From: Asticcacaulis excentricus
GTDB taxonomy: Bacteria; Pseudomonadota; Alphaproteobacteria; Caulobacterales; Caulobacteraceae
Direction: 5' to 3'
Assembly: GCF_003966695.1 (NCBI RefSeq)
Contig: NZ_AP018827.1
Location: 2,358,804 to 2,422,803, forward strand
DNA length: 64,000 nt
Position 1 is the stretch's first letter, and each line of letters starts with the position of its first letter. Of the stretch, positions 1-9,852 are shown piece by piece. A program made the translations under genes and the position numbers. The notes below the pieces were generated by a model. The model searched no databases and was not told where the DNA came from. It worked only from the letters and a program-made list of their open reading frames with translations.

Positions 1-149
1 GGTGTGCCCGCGGCGGGAAACCATATGCCGACCTCAACGCCCTTAGCCGTGACGGCGTGGCGGAACCCGACCTGTGGGGTGTCCGCATGGGCGACCATGC
101 TAAGGGCGGCGAGCAAAATAAAGAGAGCGTAGAATAGGCGACAGCGCAT
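1..149 (-). CDS. Exported alpha/beta-hydrolase-like protein, N-terminus only (cut by window edge)
   Basis: The first 149 bases hold the first 49 codons of a leftward gene that continues outside the window. It opens with ATG at 149 behind a good Shine-Dalgarno (GGAGG, about six bases upstream). The product starts with a basic then hydrophobic signal peptide (MRCRLFYALFILLAALSM), with a likely cleavage after AHA near residue 22, so it is exported. The mature start (VGFRHAVTAKGVEVGIWFP) resembles the opening strand of dienelactone-hydrolase-like secreted hydrolases, which often begin with VG-R and then a V-VWYPA-type strand. The catalytic residues lie outside the window, so function is inferred from this short match only. 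It is divergent from the LytTR regulator at 311, and the 160 bp between them should contain both promoters. Confidence 0.55.
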   Translation of the reverse strand, partial: MRCRLFYALFILLAALSMVAHADTPQVGFRHAVTAKGVEVGIWFPAAGT

Positions 150-310
150 GAAAAACCTCCGTTTGACCCGTCCGCTCTAACCGCCTGGCACAGCGCGTAA
201 AGGCGTCATTCGCCAATGGGCAAACGGGTTCGTGGTCCGGCGATTGGGCGCTCTGGCGGTGCGTGGCGCAGGCGGCTATAGTGCACCAAACCGCCTTGAC
301 CTGAGCCCCG

Positions 311-1060
311 ATGCCGACTTCGCTATCCACTCGCCTGACACAACTGAGCCGTAACCCCGTCGCGCAATGGGCCGCCGTGGCCACGGTCGCCGGTCTGATA
401 CTGGGGGTGCTGGGGCCGTTCGGCAGCTATCTGAATACGGGTCTGGAAAAGCGCATCGCCTATTGGGTCGTGTCGATGCTGGTGGGGGCGGCGCTGTTCG
501 GGGGCACCCTGCGGGCGGTCAGGCGTCTCGCCCCCGGCGGCGGTGTAAAAAGCCTCAGTTTTCTGGCCGTCGCCCTTGGGCTCGTCAGTCTGTTGCAGGC
601 GTTTCTGACGCGCGCAGCCGCCTTCTGGCTGTGGCCGGAACTGCACCGCTTCGACCTGTCGCCCGTCCTGTGGTACGGCCAGACCCTGCTGATCGCCGGG
701 TTGATGGTCACCGTGGTGTGGGGGCTCCAGCGCCGCGCGGCCGCGCGCCCTGTTCTCCCAGATACGGAACCGCCCTCCGCTCTGCCGAGGGACGTGCTGG
801 CCCTTCAGATGGAAGATCACTATGTGCGCGTCCACACGCCCACGGGCGCGCAACTGGTGCTGATGCCGCTGCATCAGGCGATTGCCCAGCTTGAGGTCGA
901 AGGGCTGCGGACGCACCGGTCCTGGTGGGTGGCGCGTCACGCGGTCAGGGCTATTGAGGGTACGCCGCGCGCTATGCGCCTGCACCTGACCAATGGCCTC
1001 ACCGCGCCGGTCGCCCGCTCGGCGGTGGTGCACCTGCGTCAGGCCGGCTGGTTGTCCTGA
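311..1060 (+). CDS. Membrane-anchored LytTR-family DNA-binding regulator
   Basis: This 249-residue protein has about four predicted membrane segments (roughly residues 18-38, 48-68, 80-100 and 120-140), followed by a cytoplasmic C-terminal LytTR domain from about residue 155. The domain shows the usual pattern: a first strand (VLALQMEDHYVRVHT), a central helix with the L..EGLRTHRSWWV motif, and a final strand pair. LytTR domains bind direct repeats near promoters. Membrane-fused forms without a receiver are common in Caulobacterales and Sphingomonadales and probably respond to a membrane or envelope signal. The start at ATG 311 has only a weak ribosome site. It lies divergent to the exported hydrolase at 1-149, a plausible target, and convergent with kdpE. 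No ligand can be read from the sequence. Confidence 0.8.
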   Translation: MPTSLSTRLTQLSRNPVAQWAAVATVAGLILGVLGPFGSYLNTGLEKRIAYWVVSMLVGAALFGGTLRAVRRLAPGGGVKSLSFLAVALGLVSLLQAFLTRAAAFWLWPELHRFDLSPVLWYGQTLLIAGLMVTVVWGLQRRAAARPVLPDTEPPSALPRDVLALQMEDHYVRVHTPTGAQLVLMPLHQAIAQLEVEGLRTHRSWWVARHAVRAIEGTPRAMRLHLTNGLTAPVARSAVVHLRQAGWLS

Positions 1061-1093
1061 GGCGTGGCTCAGGTCATGGGTATAAGCAATGGC

Positions 1094-1771
1094 CTAATCC
1101 TGAAAGCGATAGCCAATGCCGGGTTCGGTCAGGATAAAGCGGGGCTTTAGCGGATCATCTTTCAGCTTTTCGCGCAGGTGCTGGGTGTGGATGCGCAGGT
1201 AATGGGTCTGGTCCGAGGTGTGGCGGTTCCACACCGCCTTAAGAAGCTGGGCGTGAGTCAGCACCTTGCCCGGATGGGCAATAAAGGCCGAAAGCAGCTT
1301 ATATTCGATGGGCGTGAGGTGGACGTTTTCCCCCTCAAGCCAGACGCGCCGGGCGGCCGTATCGACCTTAAGCCCGTTACGCTCGAAGATCCGGGGCACA
1401 TCGCTCTGCTTTTGGGCGTGGCGTAGCGCCACCTTGATGCGGGCCAGTAATTCGCCGGGGGCAAACGGCTTGGTCAGGTAATCATCGGCACCGTTTTCAA
1501 GAGCTCTGATCTTGTCCGCCTCCTGTTCACGCGCCGACAGCACGATGATGGGGATTTGCGACCATTCGCGCAGGGACGGGATGACGTCCTGCCCGTCCTG
1601 ATCCGGCAGGCCCAGGTCAAGTATGAGCAGATCGGGGGCATTGAGCGTCAGCGCTTTCAGGCCGTCCTGCGCATTGCCGGCTTCAAGCACCTCGTGACCC
1701 TGCGCAGACAGGATGGCGCGCAGATGGCGGCGAATATCGCCTTCGTCTTCGATGATCAGAACCTTGGTCAT
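1094..1771 (-). CDS. kdpE: KdpE, response regulator of the potassium-uptake operon
   Basis: KdpE is the OmpR/PhoB-type regulator that activates kdpFABC when potassium is scarce. The 225 residues hold an N-terminal receiver with acidic pocket E8-D9, phospho-acceptor D52 (LLILDLGLPDQDG) and the conserved lysine in DDYLTKPF. A winged-helix effector domain follows, ending with the typical RTEPGIGYRF-like tail (here ILTEPGIGYRFQD). It is the last gene of the kdp operon and its start overlaps the kdpD stop by four bases (ATGA), so the two are translationally coupled. Length and neighbours match the family. No separate promoter is evident between kdpD and kdpE. Confidence 0.96.
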   Translation of the reverse strand: MTKVLIIEDEGDIRRHLRAILSAQGHEVLEAGNAQDGLKALTLNAPDLLILDLGLPDQDGQDVIPSLREWSQIPIIVLSAREQEADKIRALENGADDYLTKPFAPGELLARIKVALRHAQKQSDVPRIFERNGLKVDTAARRVWLEGENVHLTPIEYKLLSAFIAHPGKVLTHAQLLKAVWNRHTSDQTHYLRIHTQHLREKLKDDPLKPRFILTEPGIGYRFQD

Positions 1772-4428
1772 ACGGCGTGTGTATAGGCTGGCAGGGTAAA
1801 GATAAAGCTGGCGCCACCGGTGGGGTTGGTCTTGGCGTAGATCAGGCCGCCGTGCGCTTCGATTATGCCTTTACAGATCGCCAGACCCAGACCATTGCCC
1901 TGACCTGAGCGGTCAGAGCTTAGCCGGTCGGAAGACAGTCCCCCCGCCCGGTGGAATTTTTCGAAAATCTGGTCTTCTTCGCCGGGGGGCAGGCCCGGTC
2001 CATTGTCACTGATCCGAACGCGGACGCGATCCGCGTCGGTTTCAAAGCTGAGGGTGATGATGCCGTCGTCCGATGTATGGGCGATGGCATTTTCCAGCAG
2101 GTTGATCAGGGCCTGTTCGATCAGGGCTCCGTCGATATTGACCATCGGAATCTGACCGCTCGTGACGGTGCGAAGCTGGCGGTCTCCCTTTTGAGGGTCA
2201 ACGCGCTGCAACGCGGCCCCGGCGATTTCCTGAATGAGGTAGGGCCCGAAGTTGAGCTTGAGCTGGCCCGATGTGATGGCCGCCATGCGCAGGAGGTTCG
2301 CTACGAACTTTTGCAGGCTGGTCAGATGTCCCCACAGGGAGGTCAGTTCATCGACCGCTTCACGCGGCAGCTTCTTGCGCATCTTCAGCAGCGAGGCGAC
2401 CGCGCCGTTCATCACGGTCAGCGGCGTCTTAAGGTCGTGCGACAGCGAGGCCAGCAGGACATTGCGCAGCTTCTCATTCTCGGTTTCGACGCGGGCGCTT
2501 TCGGCTTCCCGGCTTTGGCGGGCGCGCTGCAAGGCGCTGGCGATCAGGCTGGCGACGGTTTCAAACACCAGCCACTCGGCCCCGGTGAACTGACGCTCGC
2601 GGTCGCGCGGGGTCAGCCCCAGCACACCGGGTTCGCCGGGCAGAGGCACGTAGAGGCCGCTGGCAGACGGAAGGGTGTCGGTATGTCGCCCCGCGATCTG
2701 GCGGTTCTGGGCCACCCACTGCATGGCCCCCAGCTCGCGCGGATCGGTTTCAGGGGCGCCCGTGATCTGAGCACCGTCGTTCCACAAGGCGACCTCGACA
2801 TCAAAGGCCGTCGTCAGACCCCGCCGGACTGCATCGCCTATCTCATCAATGCCCCGCGCCGCCGAAAGGTCACGGGACAGATCATAAAGCAAGCGGGTTT
2901 CGGCCTCGCCCCGCCGCGCCAGCCGGACGTGCAGCGACAGGCGTGCCGTCAGAGAGCCTACGATCAGCGAGGTCGCCAGCATGACGGCGAAGGTCAGCGC
3001 ATAGCTGATGTTGTCAAAGGTGAAGCTGTAATAGGGCTTGATAAAGAACCAGTTGAACGCCGCGACCGAAAGGACCGACGCCAGAATCGACGGCCCGATG
3101 CCATAGCGCGCCGCGACGATGACCACGCCGGTCAGGTACAGCATGACCAGACTGTCCGGGTCGATCATTTCGCGGAAGGGCAGGCCGAAAAGGGTCGAGG
3201 CCGCAACGGCCACACCCGCCATCAGGTAGTTGCGGGGGGCCGTGGCCAAAAGCGTGTGCCTGATAGCGTCCCGGGGCCGCGCTTGCGCCTGATCCGCCGT
3301 GAGCGTCGTAATCTCCAGTCCGGCCCCCTGAGCCATCAGCTTTTGTGACAGCGAGGGCTGACCAAAACGCCACCAGACGGGCCGGCTGTGGCCAAGCACC
3401 AGGCGCGTAAAGCCATTGTGGCGCGCGTAGTCAAGGATGGTGGCCGCGGCACCGCCAGCGATCAGACGCGCGACGCGCCCCCCCAGCTTTTCGGCCAGCC
3501 GCAGATGGTGCTCGACCCTCAGCCGGGCCTTGTCGGACAGGGTTTCGTGCCGGTCCGTTTGCAGGTAGAGGGCGGACCACGGCGCGCGTGAGCGGTCGGC
3601 CATGCGCTTGGTGTGGCGGATCAGGCGTTCGGACAGGGCGTCCGGCCCCACCAGCACCAGAATCTTGTCGCCTGTGGCCGCTTCGGATTGCCCCATGGCC
3701 GCGCTGAAGGCGTCATTATCCGCGTCCACCCGCTCGGCGGCCCGACGCAGCGCCAGTTCCCGCAAGCGGCCAAGATTGCCTTTTTTGAAGAAGTTGTCGG
3801 CGGCCCGCTGAGGTGCGCCTTCGGCGACATAAACCTTGCCTTCCGACAGGCGTTGCAACAGGTCTTCGGGTGGAATGTCGATCAGCGCGATTTCATCGGC
3901 TTCGTCAAACGCCACATCCGGCACGGTTTCCTTGACCCAGACGCCGGTCAGCCGCGCCACCACATCGTTGAGGCTTTCGAGGTGCTGGACATTGAGCGTG
4001 GTGTAAACGTCGATGCCGTTTTCCAGCAGCTCCTCGATATCCTGCCAGCGCTTGGGGTGGCGTGAGCCGGGCGCATTGGTGTGGGCGTATTCATCGACCA
4101 GGATCAGATCGGGCTTCAGTTGCAGGGCGGCGTCGAGATCGAACTCACGCACGCTGACGCCCCGATGGTCGATCGTCTTTTGTGGCAGGACGGGCAGGCC
4201 GTCGAGCAGGGCGAGGGTCTCCGGGCGATTGTGGTGTTCCGCCACGCCGATAATGACGTTCCGGCCCTCGGCGTGAAGACGCCGCGCCTCGCTGAGCATG
4301 GCGAACGTCTTGCCCACCCCGGCGGAGGCCCCGAAGAAGATCTTCAGCCGCCCTCGCGACAAGCCGCCCGCGTCATGGCTGACGAGGGCGAGCAGTTTAT
4401 CGGGGTCGGGTCGGGTGTCTGCCTTCAC
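1768..4428 (-). CDS. kdpD: KdpD, potassium and osmotic sensor histidine kinase
   Basis: KdpD is the inner-membrane kinase/phosphatase for KdpE. Of 886 residues, the N-terminal cytoplasmic KdpD domain begins with a Walker-A-like GASAGVGKT at 33-41. A universal-stress-protein-like domain follows (ILVLVGPDALSERLIRHTKR), then four membrane segments (about residues 390-490), a GAF-like region, and the kinase core with phospho-acceptor H664 in SHDLKTPLT, an N box around ENAIAH, and G boxes DNGPGLPPG and GNGLGLAICKG. A short duplicated SSDR tract (LSSDRLSSDRSG) lies between the G boxes and looks like a small local repeat. The gene overlaps kdpC upstream and kdpE downstream by four bases each, so all are in one transcript. 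Confidence 0.96.
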   Translation of the reverse strand: MKADTRPDPDKLLALVSHDAGGLSRGRLKIFFGASAGVGKTFAMLSEARRLHAEGRNVIIGVAEHHNRPETLALLDGLPVLPQKTIDHRGVSVREFDLDAALQLKPDLILVDEYAHTNAPGSRHPKRWQDIEELLENGIDVYTTLNVQHLESLNDVVARLTGVWVKETVPDVAFDEADEIALIDIPPEDLLQRLSEGKVYVAEGAPQRAADNFFKKGNLGRLRELALRRAAERVDADNDAFSAAMGQSEAATGDKILVLVGPDALSERLIRHTKRMADRSRAPWSALYLQTDRHETLSDKARLRVEHHLRLAEKLGGRVARLIAGGAAATILDYARHNGFTRLVLGHSRPVWWRFGQPSLSQKLMAQGAGLEITTLTADQAQARPRDAIRHTLLATAPRNYLMAGVAVAASTLFGLPFREMIDPDSLVMLYLTGVVIVAARYGIGPSILASVLSVAAFNWFFIKPYYSFTFDNISYALTFAVMLATSLIVGSLTARLSLHVRLARRGEAETRLLYDLSRDLSAARGIDEIGDAVRRGLTTAFDVEVALWNDGAQITGAPETDPRELGAMQWVAQNRQIAGRHTDTLPSASGLYVPLPGEPGVLGLTPRDRERQFTGAEWLVFETVASLIASALQRARQSREAESARVETENEKLRNVLLASLSHDLKTPLTVMNGAVASLLKMRKKLPREAVDELTSLWGHLTSLQKFVANLLRMAAITSGQLKLNFGPYLIQEIAGAALQRVDPQKGDRQLRTVTSGQIPMVNIDGALIEQALINLLENAIAHTSDDGIITLSFETDADRVRVRISDNGPGLPPGEEDQIFEKFHRAGGLSSDRLSSDRSGQGNGLGLAICKGIIEAHGGLIYAKTNPTGGASFIFTLPAYTHAV

Positions 4429-4991
4429 TTCAGCCTTCCGTCGAGTCGCAGATTGACCTCTAGCACATTGACGCGGGCTTCGCCGAGGACTCCGAAATCG
4501 GGCGTTTGTGTCGCTGCGGCGATGGCGTCACGCACGCGCTGTGGCGGGATGTGGCGAGCGGCGGCGATGCGCGGCACCTGTACCGCCGCCGCCGCCGGGC
4601 TGATGTGCGGATCAAGGCCGGAGCCCGACGCCGTGAGCAGATCGACGGGCACGGGACCCGTCAGGTTCAGCGCGTCGCGGCGGGCCTTGGCCGCTTCGAT
4701 CAGGGCGGGATTATTCACGCCGTAATTGGAGCCTGACGAGGCGGCCGCGTTGTAGGGGGCTGGCCCCGTGGCAGAGAGGCGACCCCACAGATATTGCGGC
4801 TGGGTGAAGTTCTGCCCGATCAGGCGCGAACCGATAACGGTCTGACCGTCGCGGATCAGCGAGCCCTGCGCCTTGTCGGGAAACGCGGTCTGGACGATGG
4901 CTGTGGTCGCCAGCGGATAGAGCCCGCCAAACAGGACGGTGAAGACGGCCAGAGAGACGACGGTGGGTTGGATGTGTTTGATCAGTGACAT
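4425..4991 (-). CDS. kdpC: KdpC, small subunit of the potassium-transporting ATPase
   Basis: KdpC is a single-pass inner-membrane subunit that stabilises the KdpFABC complex and assists nucleotide binding by KdpB. The 188-residue product has one N-terminal membrane helix (residues about 12-32, VVSLAVFTVLFGGLYPLATT), then the family signatures GSLI, GSRLIGQNF and YLWGRLSA, followed by the conserved SGLDPHISPAAA block and the C-terminal VNVLEVNLRLDG. Its length is normal for KdpC. It lies ten bases downstream of kdpB and its stop overlaps the kdpD start by four bases. Confidence 0.96.
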   Translation of the reverse strand: MSLIKHIQPTVVSLAVFTVLFGGLYPLATTAIVQTAFPDKAQGSLIRDGQTVIGSRLIGQNFTQPQYLWGRLSATGPAPYNAAASSGSNYGVNNPALIEAAKARRDALNLTGPVPVDLLTASGSGLDPHISPAAAAVQVPRIAAARHIPPQRVRDAIAAATQTPDFGVLGEARVNVLEVNLRLDGRLK

Positions 4992-5001
4992 CGTAAAACT
5001 C

Positions 5002-7068
5002 CTAAACCAGACCGACCACGGTCAGGCCCATATCGATCAGCTTGATGCCGATGAAGGGCGCCACAATGCCGCCCAGCCCGTAAATCAGCGCGTGGCGGGT
5101 CAGCATGTAAGACGCGGACTCGGCCCGGTACTTCACCCCCTTCAGCGCCAGCGGGATCAGGGCAATGATGATCAGCGCATTGAAGATGACCGCCGACAGG
5201 ATGGCGCTTTGCGGGGACGACAGGCCCATGACATTGAGCACCCCCAGCGCCGGGTAGGTCGTGGCAAAGGCCGCCGGGATGATGGCAAAATACTTGGCCA
5301 GATCGTTTGAGATGCTGAACGTCGTCAGCGCCCCACGCGTCATCAGCAGTTGCTTGCCGATCTCCACAATCTCGATCAGCTTGGTCGGATCGGAGTCGAG
5401 ATCGACCATGTTCCCGGCCTCTTTGGCGGCCTGCGTGCCGGAATTCATGGCCACGGCCACGTCCGATTGCGCCAGAGCCGGAGCGTCATTGGTACCGTCG
5501 CCGACCATGGCTACCATCTCGCCACCTTCCTGCATCTTGCGGATATATCTGAGCTTTGTCTCCGGCGTGGCCTCGGCCACAAAGTCATCGACACCGGCCT
5601 CCGACGCAATGGCCGCTGCCGTCAGCGGGTTGTCGCCGGTGATCATCACGCTTTTGATGCCCATCTTGCGCAGTTCAGCCAGACGCACCTTGATGTCCGG
5701 TTTGACGATGTCCTTAAGATAGACCACGCCCAGAACCTTGGGCCCTTCGGCCACCATCAAAGGCGTGCCGCCCTTTTTGGCGATGTCCTCGACGGTGGTG
5801 GTGACCTCAGCGGGGACCAGTCCGCCCTTGAGGTTGATCAGGCCCGCAATGGCATCGCCGGCGCCTTTCAGAATGTGGCGCTCGTTGATGACAATGCCCG
5901 ACACGCGCTGTTCGGCCGAAAACGGGATGAACTCGGCCTTGAGGTCGGCGGCCGAGCGTTCCGGCAAGCCGTACTGCCCGCGCGCTAGGGCGACGATCGA
6001 GCGGCCTTCGGGCGTTTCGTCGGCCAAGGACGACAGTTCGGCGGCTTCGGCGAGCTGCTGTAGGCTGACATTCGGGGCGGGGAAGAACGCGACCGCCTGA
6101 CGGTTGCCGAAGGTGATGGTGCCGGTCTTGTCCAGCAGTAGCACATTGACGTCGCCCGCGGCTTCGACCGCCCGGCCAGAGGTGGCGATGACATTGGCCT
6201 GGATCAGGCGCTGCATACCCGAAATGCCGATGGCCGACAAAAGCCCGCCGATGGTCGTCGGTATCAGGCAGACGAGCAGGGCGATGAGGACGGTGATGGA
6301 GATGACGGTGCCCGATCCGGCCTTGGCGACGCTGAACAGCGAGAAGGGCAACAGCGTGGCGCAGGCCATCAGGAAGATCAGAGTCAGGGCCGCCAGCAGG
6401 ATAGACAGGGCGATTTCGTTGGGGGTCTTCTGCCGTTTGGCGGATTCCACCAACCCGATCATCTTGTCGAGGAAGCTCTCGCCCGGATCAGCGGTGACAC
6501 GCACGATGACCCAGTCACTGAGGACGCGCGTGCCTCCGGTCACCGCGTCGCGGTCGCCGCCGGATTCACGGATGACCGGGGCGGACTCGCCGGTGATGGC
6601 GCTTTCATCGACGCTGGCAATGCCTTCGATGACCTGCCCGTCGGCGGGGACGATATCCCCGGCCTCGACGCGGATCGTATCCCCCTTGCGCAGGGTGCTG
6701 GCGGCGACCGTGGTCAGCTTGCCCGACTTGTCGAGCTTGCGGGCTTCGACATCGCGGCGCGCCATCTTGAGGCTATCGGCCTGCGCCTTGCCGCGCCCTT
6801 CGGCGAGGGACTCGGCGAAGTTGGCGAACAGGACGGTGAACCATAGCCAGAAGGCGATCAGGCCGACGAACCACACGGGCTGCCCGCCACCGATGACCGT
6901 GCCGGGAACGACCAGCATGATGGCCAGGATGAGGGTGGTGATGATCGACCCGACCCAGACAAGGAACATCACCGGATTGCGCGCCTGATAGCGCGGATCG
7001 AGCCGCTGGAGGGCCTGAAGAACGGCCAGCCTGAAGTCGGTTTTGTGGGTTTGCAGAGTTGCGGACAT
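5002..7068 (-). CDS. kdpB: KdpB, ATP-hydrolysing P-type ATPase subunit
   Basis: KdpB couples ATP hydrolysis to potassium uptake through KdpA in the inner membrane. The 688-residue protein carries the P-type ATPase hallmarks: the actuator TGES loop ([12 protein letters not shown]), the phosphorylation motif [13 protein letters not shown] (aspartate near residue 310), and the hinge [21 protein letters not shown]. There are two membrane helices near the N-terminus, two before the phosphorylation site, and three at the C-terminus. The order and size match class IA P-type ATPases. The start at 7068 is four bases after the kdpA stop, consistent with coupled translation. Confidence 0.97.
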   Translation of the reverse strand: MSATLQTHKTDFRLAVLQALQRLDPRYQARNPVMFLVWVGSIITTLILAIMLVVPGTVIGGGQPVWFVGLIAFWLWFTVLFANFAESLAEGRGKAQADSLKMARRDVEARKLDKSGKLTTVAASTLRKGDTIRVEAGDIVPADGQVIEGIASVDESAITGESAPVIRESGGDRDAVTGGTRVLSDWVIVRVTADPGESFLDKMIGLVESAKRQKTPNEIALSILLAALTLIFLMACATLLPFSLFSVAKAGSGTVISITVLIALLVCLIPTTIGGLLSAIGISGMQRLIQANVIATSGRAVEAAGDVNVLLLDKTGTITFGNRQAVAFFPAPNVSLQQLAEAAELSSLADETPEGRSIVALARGQYGLPERSAADLKAEFIPFSAEQRVSGIVINERHILKGAGDAIAGLINLKGGLVPAEVTTTVEDIAKKGGTPLMVAEGPKVLGVVYLKDIVKPDIKVRLAELRKMGIKSVMITGDNPLTAAAIASEAGVDDFVAEATPETKLRYIRKMQEGGEMVAMVGDGTNDAPALAQSDVAVAMNSGTQAAKEAGNMVDLDSDPTKLIEIVEIGKQLLMTRGALTTFSISNDLAKYFAIIPAAFATTYPALGVLNVMGLSSPQSAILSAVIFNALIIIALIPLALKGVKYRAESASYMLTRHALIYGLGGIVAPFIGIKLIDMGLTVVGLV

Positions 7069-7072
7069 GGGG

Positions 7073-8782
<1,710 letters not shown>

Positions 8783-8802
8783 GTTCAATTGTCCGGAATT
8801 AA

Positions 8803-8940
8803 AGCGGAATGATTTCAAATGGAATCATTCCGCTGAAGCCGCCATTGAGGCGGCGGCCAAGGTGGCGAAGCCACCGCCCGGCGAGGGGCTAAACAAAAAC
8901 CTAGATCATTATGTTTCTACCAGAAATCATAATGATCTAG
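8803..8940 (+). repeat. Type A mosaic palindromic repeat, copy 1 (between kdpF and kdpA)
   Basis: A 138 bp block nearly identical to 51245-51381. It contains, in order, a hairpin AGCGGAATGATT...AATCATTCCGCT, a GCCGCC/GGCGGC hairpin, a GGTGGC/GCCACC hairpin, and a long AT-rich hairpin whose arms begin CTAGATCATTATG and whose loop is ACC. No T-tract follows, so it is not a simple terminator. The last hairpin overlaps the kdpF stop codon. Its position inside an operon suggests that it shapes mRNA processing or differential expression, which is inference. Confidence 0.9.
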
Positions 8941-9029
8941 GGGAAAAGTTCGGGCTTGATCAGGGCGACGATCAGATAGCCCGCCAGCGCCACGACGATA
9001 ATGGCGGAAGCGATGTAGAGCGCGGTCAT
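8937..9029 (-). CDS. kdpF: KdpF, small membrane peptide of the potassium ATPase
   Basis: A 30-residue peptide that is easily missed by length cutoffs. It is one hydrophobic helix (TALYIASAIIVVALAGYL), then a short VALIKPELFP tail. KdpF peptides typically have this length, a central G-YL motif and a final ALI-PE-F segment, and they stabilise the KdpFABC complex. The start codon overlaps the stop of the preceding 31-residue ORF (ATGA), so translation is coupled. The TAG stop lies inside the terminal hairpin of the type A repeat at 8803-8940. Confidence 0.9.
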   Translation of the reverse strand: MTALYIASAIIVVALAGYLIVALIKPELFP

Positions 9030-9121
9030 TGGCCGCCCTCACGCAAGTGGTCAGCAAAGCGGACAAAGGCCAGACACAGGGCGAAAAACCCCATCCCGGC
9101 AACAAGATAGACGATGGCCAT
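9026..9121 (-). CDS. 31-residue membrane peptide leading the kdp operon
   Basis: A short ORF starting at ATG 9121 with a strong Shine-Dalgarno (GGAGGG, five bases upstream) and ending in TGA that overlaps the kdpF start. The peptide is one hydrophobic helix (AIVYLVAGMGFFALCLAFV), then a basic and polar end (RFADHLREGGQ). Small ORFs of this kind, with a helix followed by VR-AD/CD residues, sit directly before kdpF in other alphaproteobacterial kdp operons as far as I recall. I know of no assigned function. Its ribosome site, coupling and position make it very likely translated. It may be an extra small subunit of the Kdp complex or simply a leader peptide. Confidence 0.75.
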   Translation of the reverse strand: MAIVYLVAGMGFFALCLAFVRFADHLREGGQ

Positions 9122-9309
9122 GACGCCCTCCGTTATCGAAAAATCAACGGATGCGGTTTACGCCTCAGTGCATATAGCGGGTGTATAGATGCAAACAGTC
9201 CGCATATAGATTGTGTATAGGCCTGCGGATGGCCCCTGTTGCACTGCGTCCTATGGCTTTGCGGTCTGGCGCATTCTCAAAACAGAATTTTTCGCGGATC
9301 GGAGGGGCA
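9122..9309. promoter_or_regulatory. Upstream region of the kdp operon
   Basis: This 190 bp stretch lies between the first kdp ORF and the decayed transposase and holds no gene. It must contain the kdp promoter and KdpE operator. It shows a repeated theme GCATATAG / GTGTATAG (9170-9222: gcatatagcggg, gtgtatagatgc, gcatatagattg, gtgtataggcc), four related copies about 12-20 bp apart. This is a reasonable candidate for KdpE binding or for the -10 region, but I cannot assign a precise site. Confidence 0.4.
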
Positions 9310-9763
9310 AATGACTCACTTACCTGAACCGGCCGTCAGTTCCAACGCGATAGGCCGGCCTTCGGCATCGACGACAGCGTGGATTTTGGTTGTCAGCCCG
9401 CCGCGGGAACGTCCCATGCAGCCGTCGTCAAGGCCCCCTTTTTGCCGTGGCACCATGTTGGCGCACGCGGACGCAGGAGGAGTCAATCATGATGATATCA
9501 CCGTCAAAGGTCTTTGATATATCCGCTAAAATCCGGTCCCAAACGCCAGCTTTGCGCCACCGGACAAAGCGATTATAGCAGGTGGTCGAAGGCCCGTACC
9601 GCTCCGGAACATCCGCCCATGGCGAGCCTGTCCGAAACCGCCATGAGATGCCGTTGATGACGCGGTGATCATCAACACGAGAGACTCCGCGAGGCTTTTT
9701 CGGCAGTAGCGGTGCAATAAATCGCCCATTCTGTCTCTGTCAGCTCGCAGCGGCGACGGGTCA
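9310..9763 (-). pseudogene. Decayed IS5-family transposase fragment
   Basis: Read leftward from ATG 9763 the sequence begins MTRRRCELTETEWAI, as in IS5/IS427-type transposases. It then runs out of frame and resumes as LPKKPRGVSRVDDHRVINGI, WRFRTGSPWADVPERYGP, CYNRFVRWRKAGVWDRI and DGDIIMIDSS (first catalytic Asp). It stops, and resumes in another frame as GCMGRSRGGLTTKIHAVVDA and LELTAGSG before ending. At least two frameshifts and the missing C-terminal half, including the second Asp and Glu of the DDE triad, make it inactive. It sits just past the 3' end of the sulfur operon and may mark an old insertion boundary. Confidence 0.88.
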
Positions 9764-9802
9764 TGAAAAAGGCCTCCAAATCAGTGGAAGCGATTATTGC
9801 GA

Positions 9803-9830
9803 TGAAAACGCCCCGCTATTCCGCGGGGCG
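9803..9830 (-). terminator. Rho-independent terminator of the sulfur operon
   Basis: On the minus strand CGCCCCGC-ggaata-GCGGGGCG forms an eight-pair GC stem followed by TTTTCATCG. It lies 23 bases past the stop of the class II aldolase gene, the last gene of the operon, and is followed by the decayed transposase. Confidence 0.85.
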
Positions 9831-9852
9831 CCTGTTTGGTTTTTGATTGCCT

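Noticed and set aside
1951..3348. 465-codon ORF on the plus strand opposite kdpD
   Set aside because: KdpD is unmistakable on the other strand; the antisense product has no domain features.
8783..8818. Longer kdpA starting at 8818
   Set aside because: That codon is TTG, the extra residues are encoded by the type A repeat, and homologs start at the MFLG-like position.
8803..8940. Rho-independent terminator within the kdp operon
   Set aside because: The hairpins lack a following T-tract in either direction and an identical block occurs elsewhere, so it is treated as a dispersed repeat.
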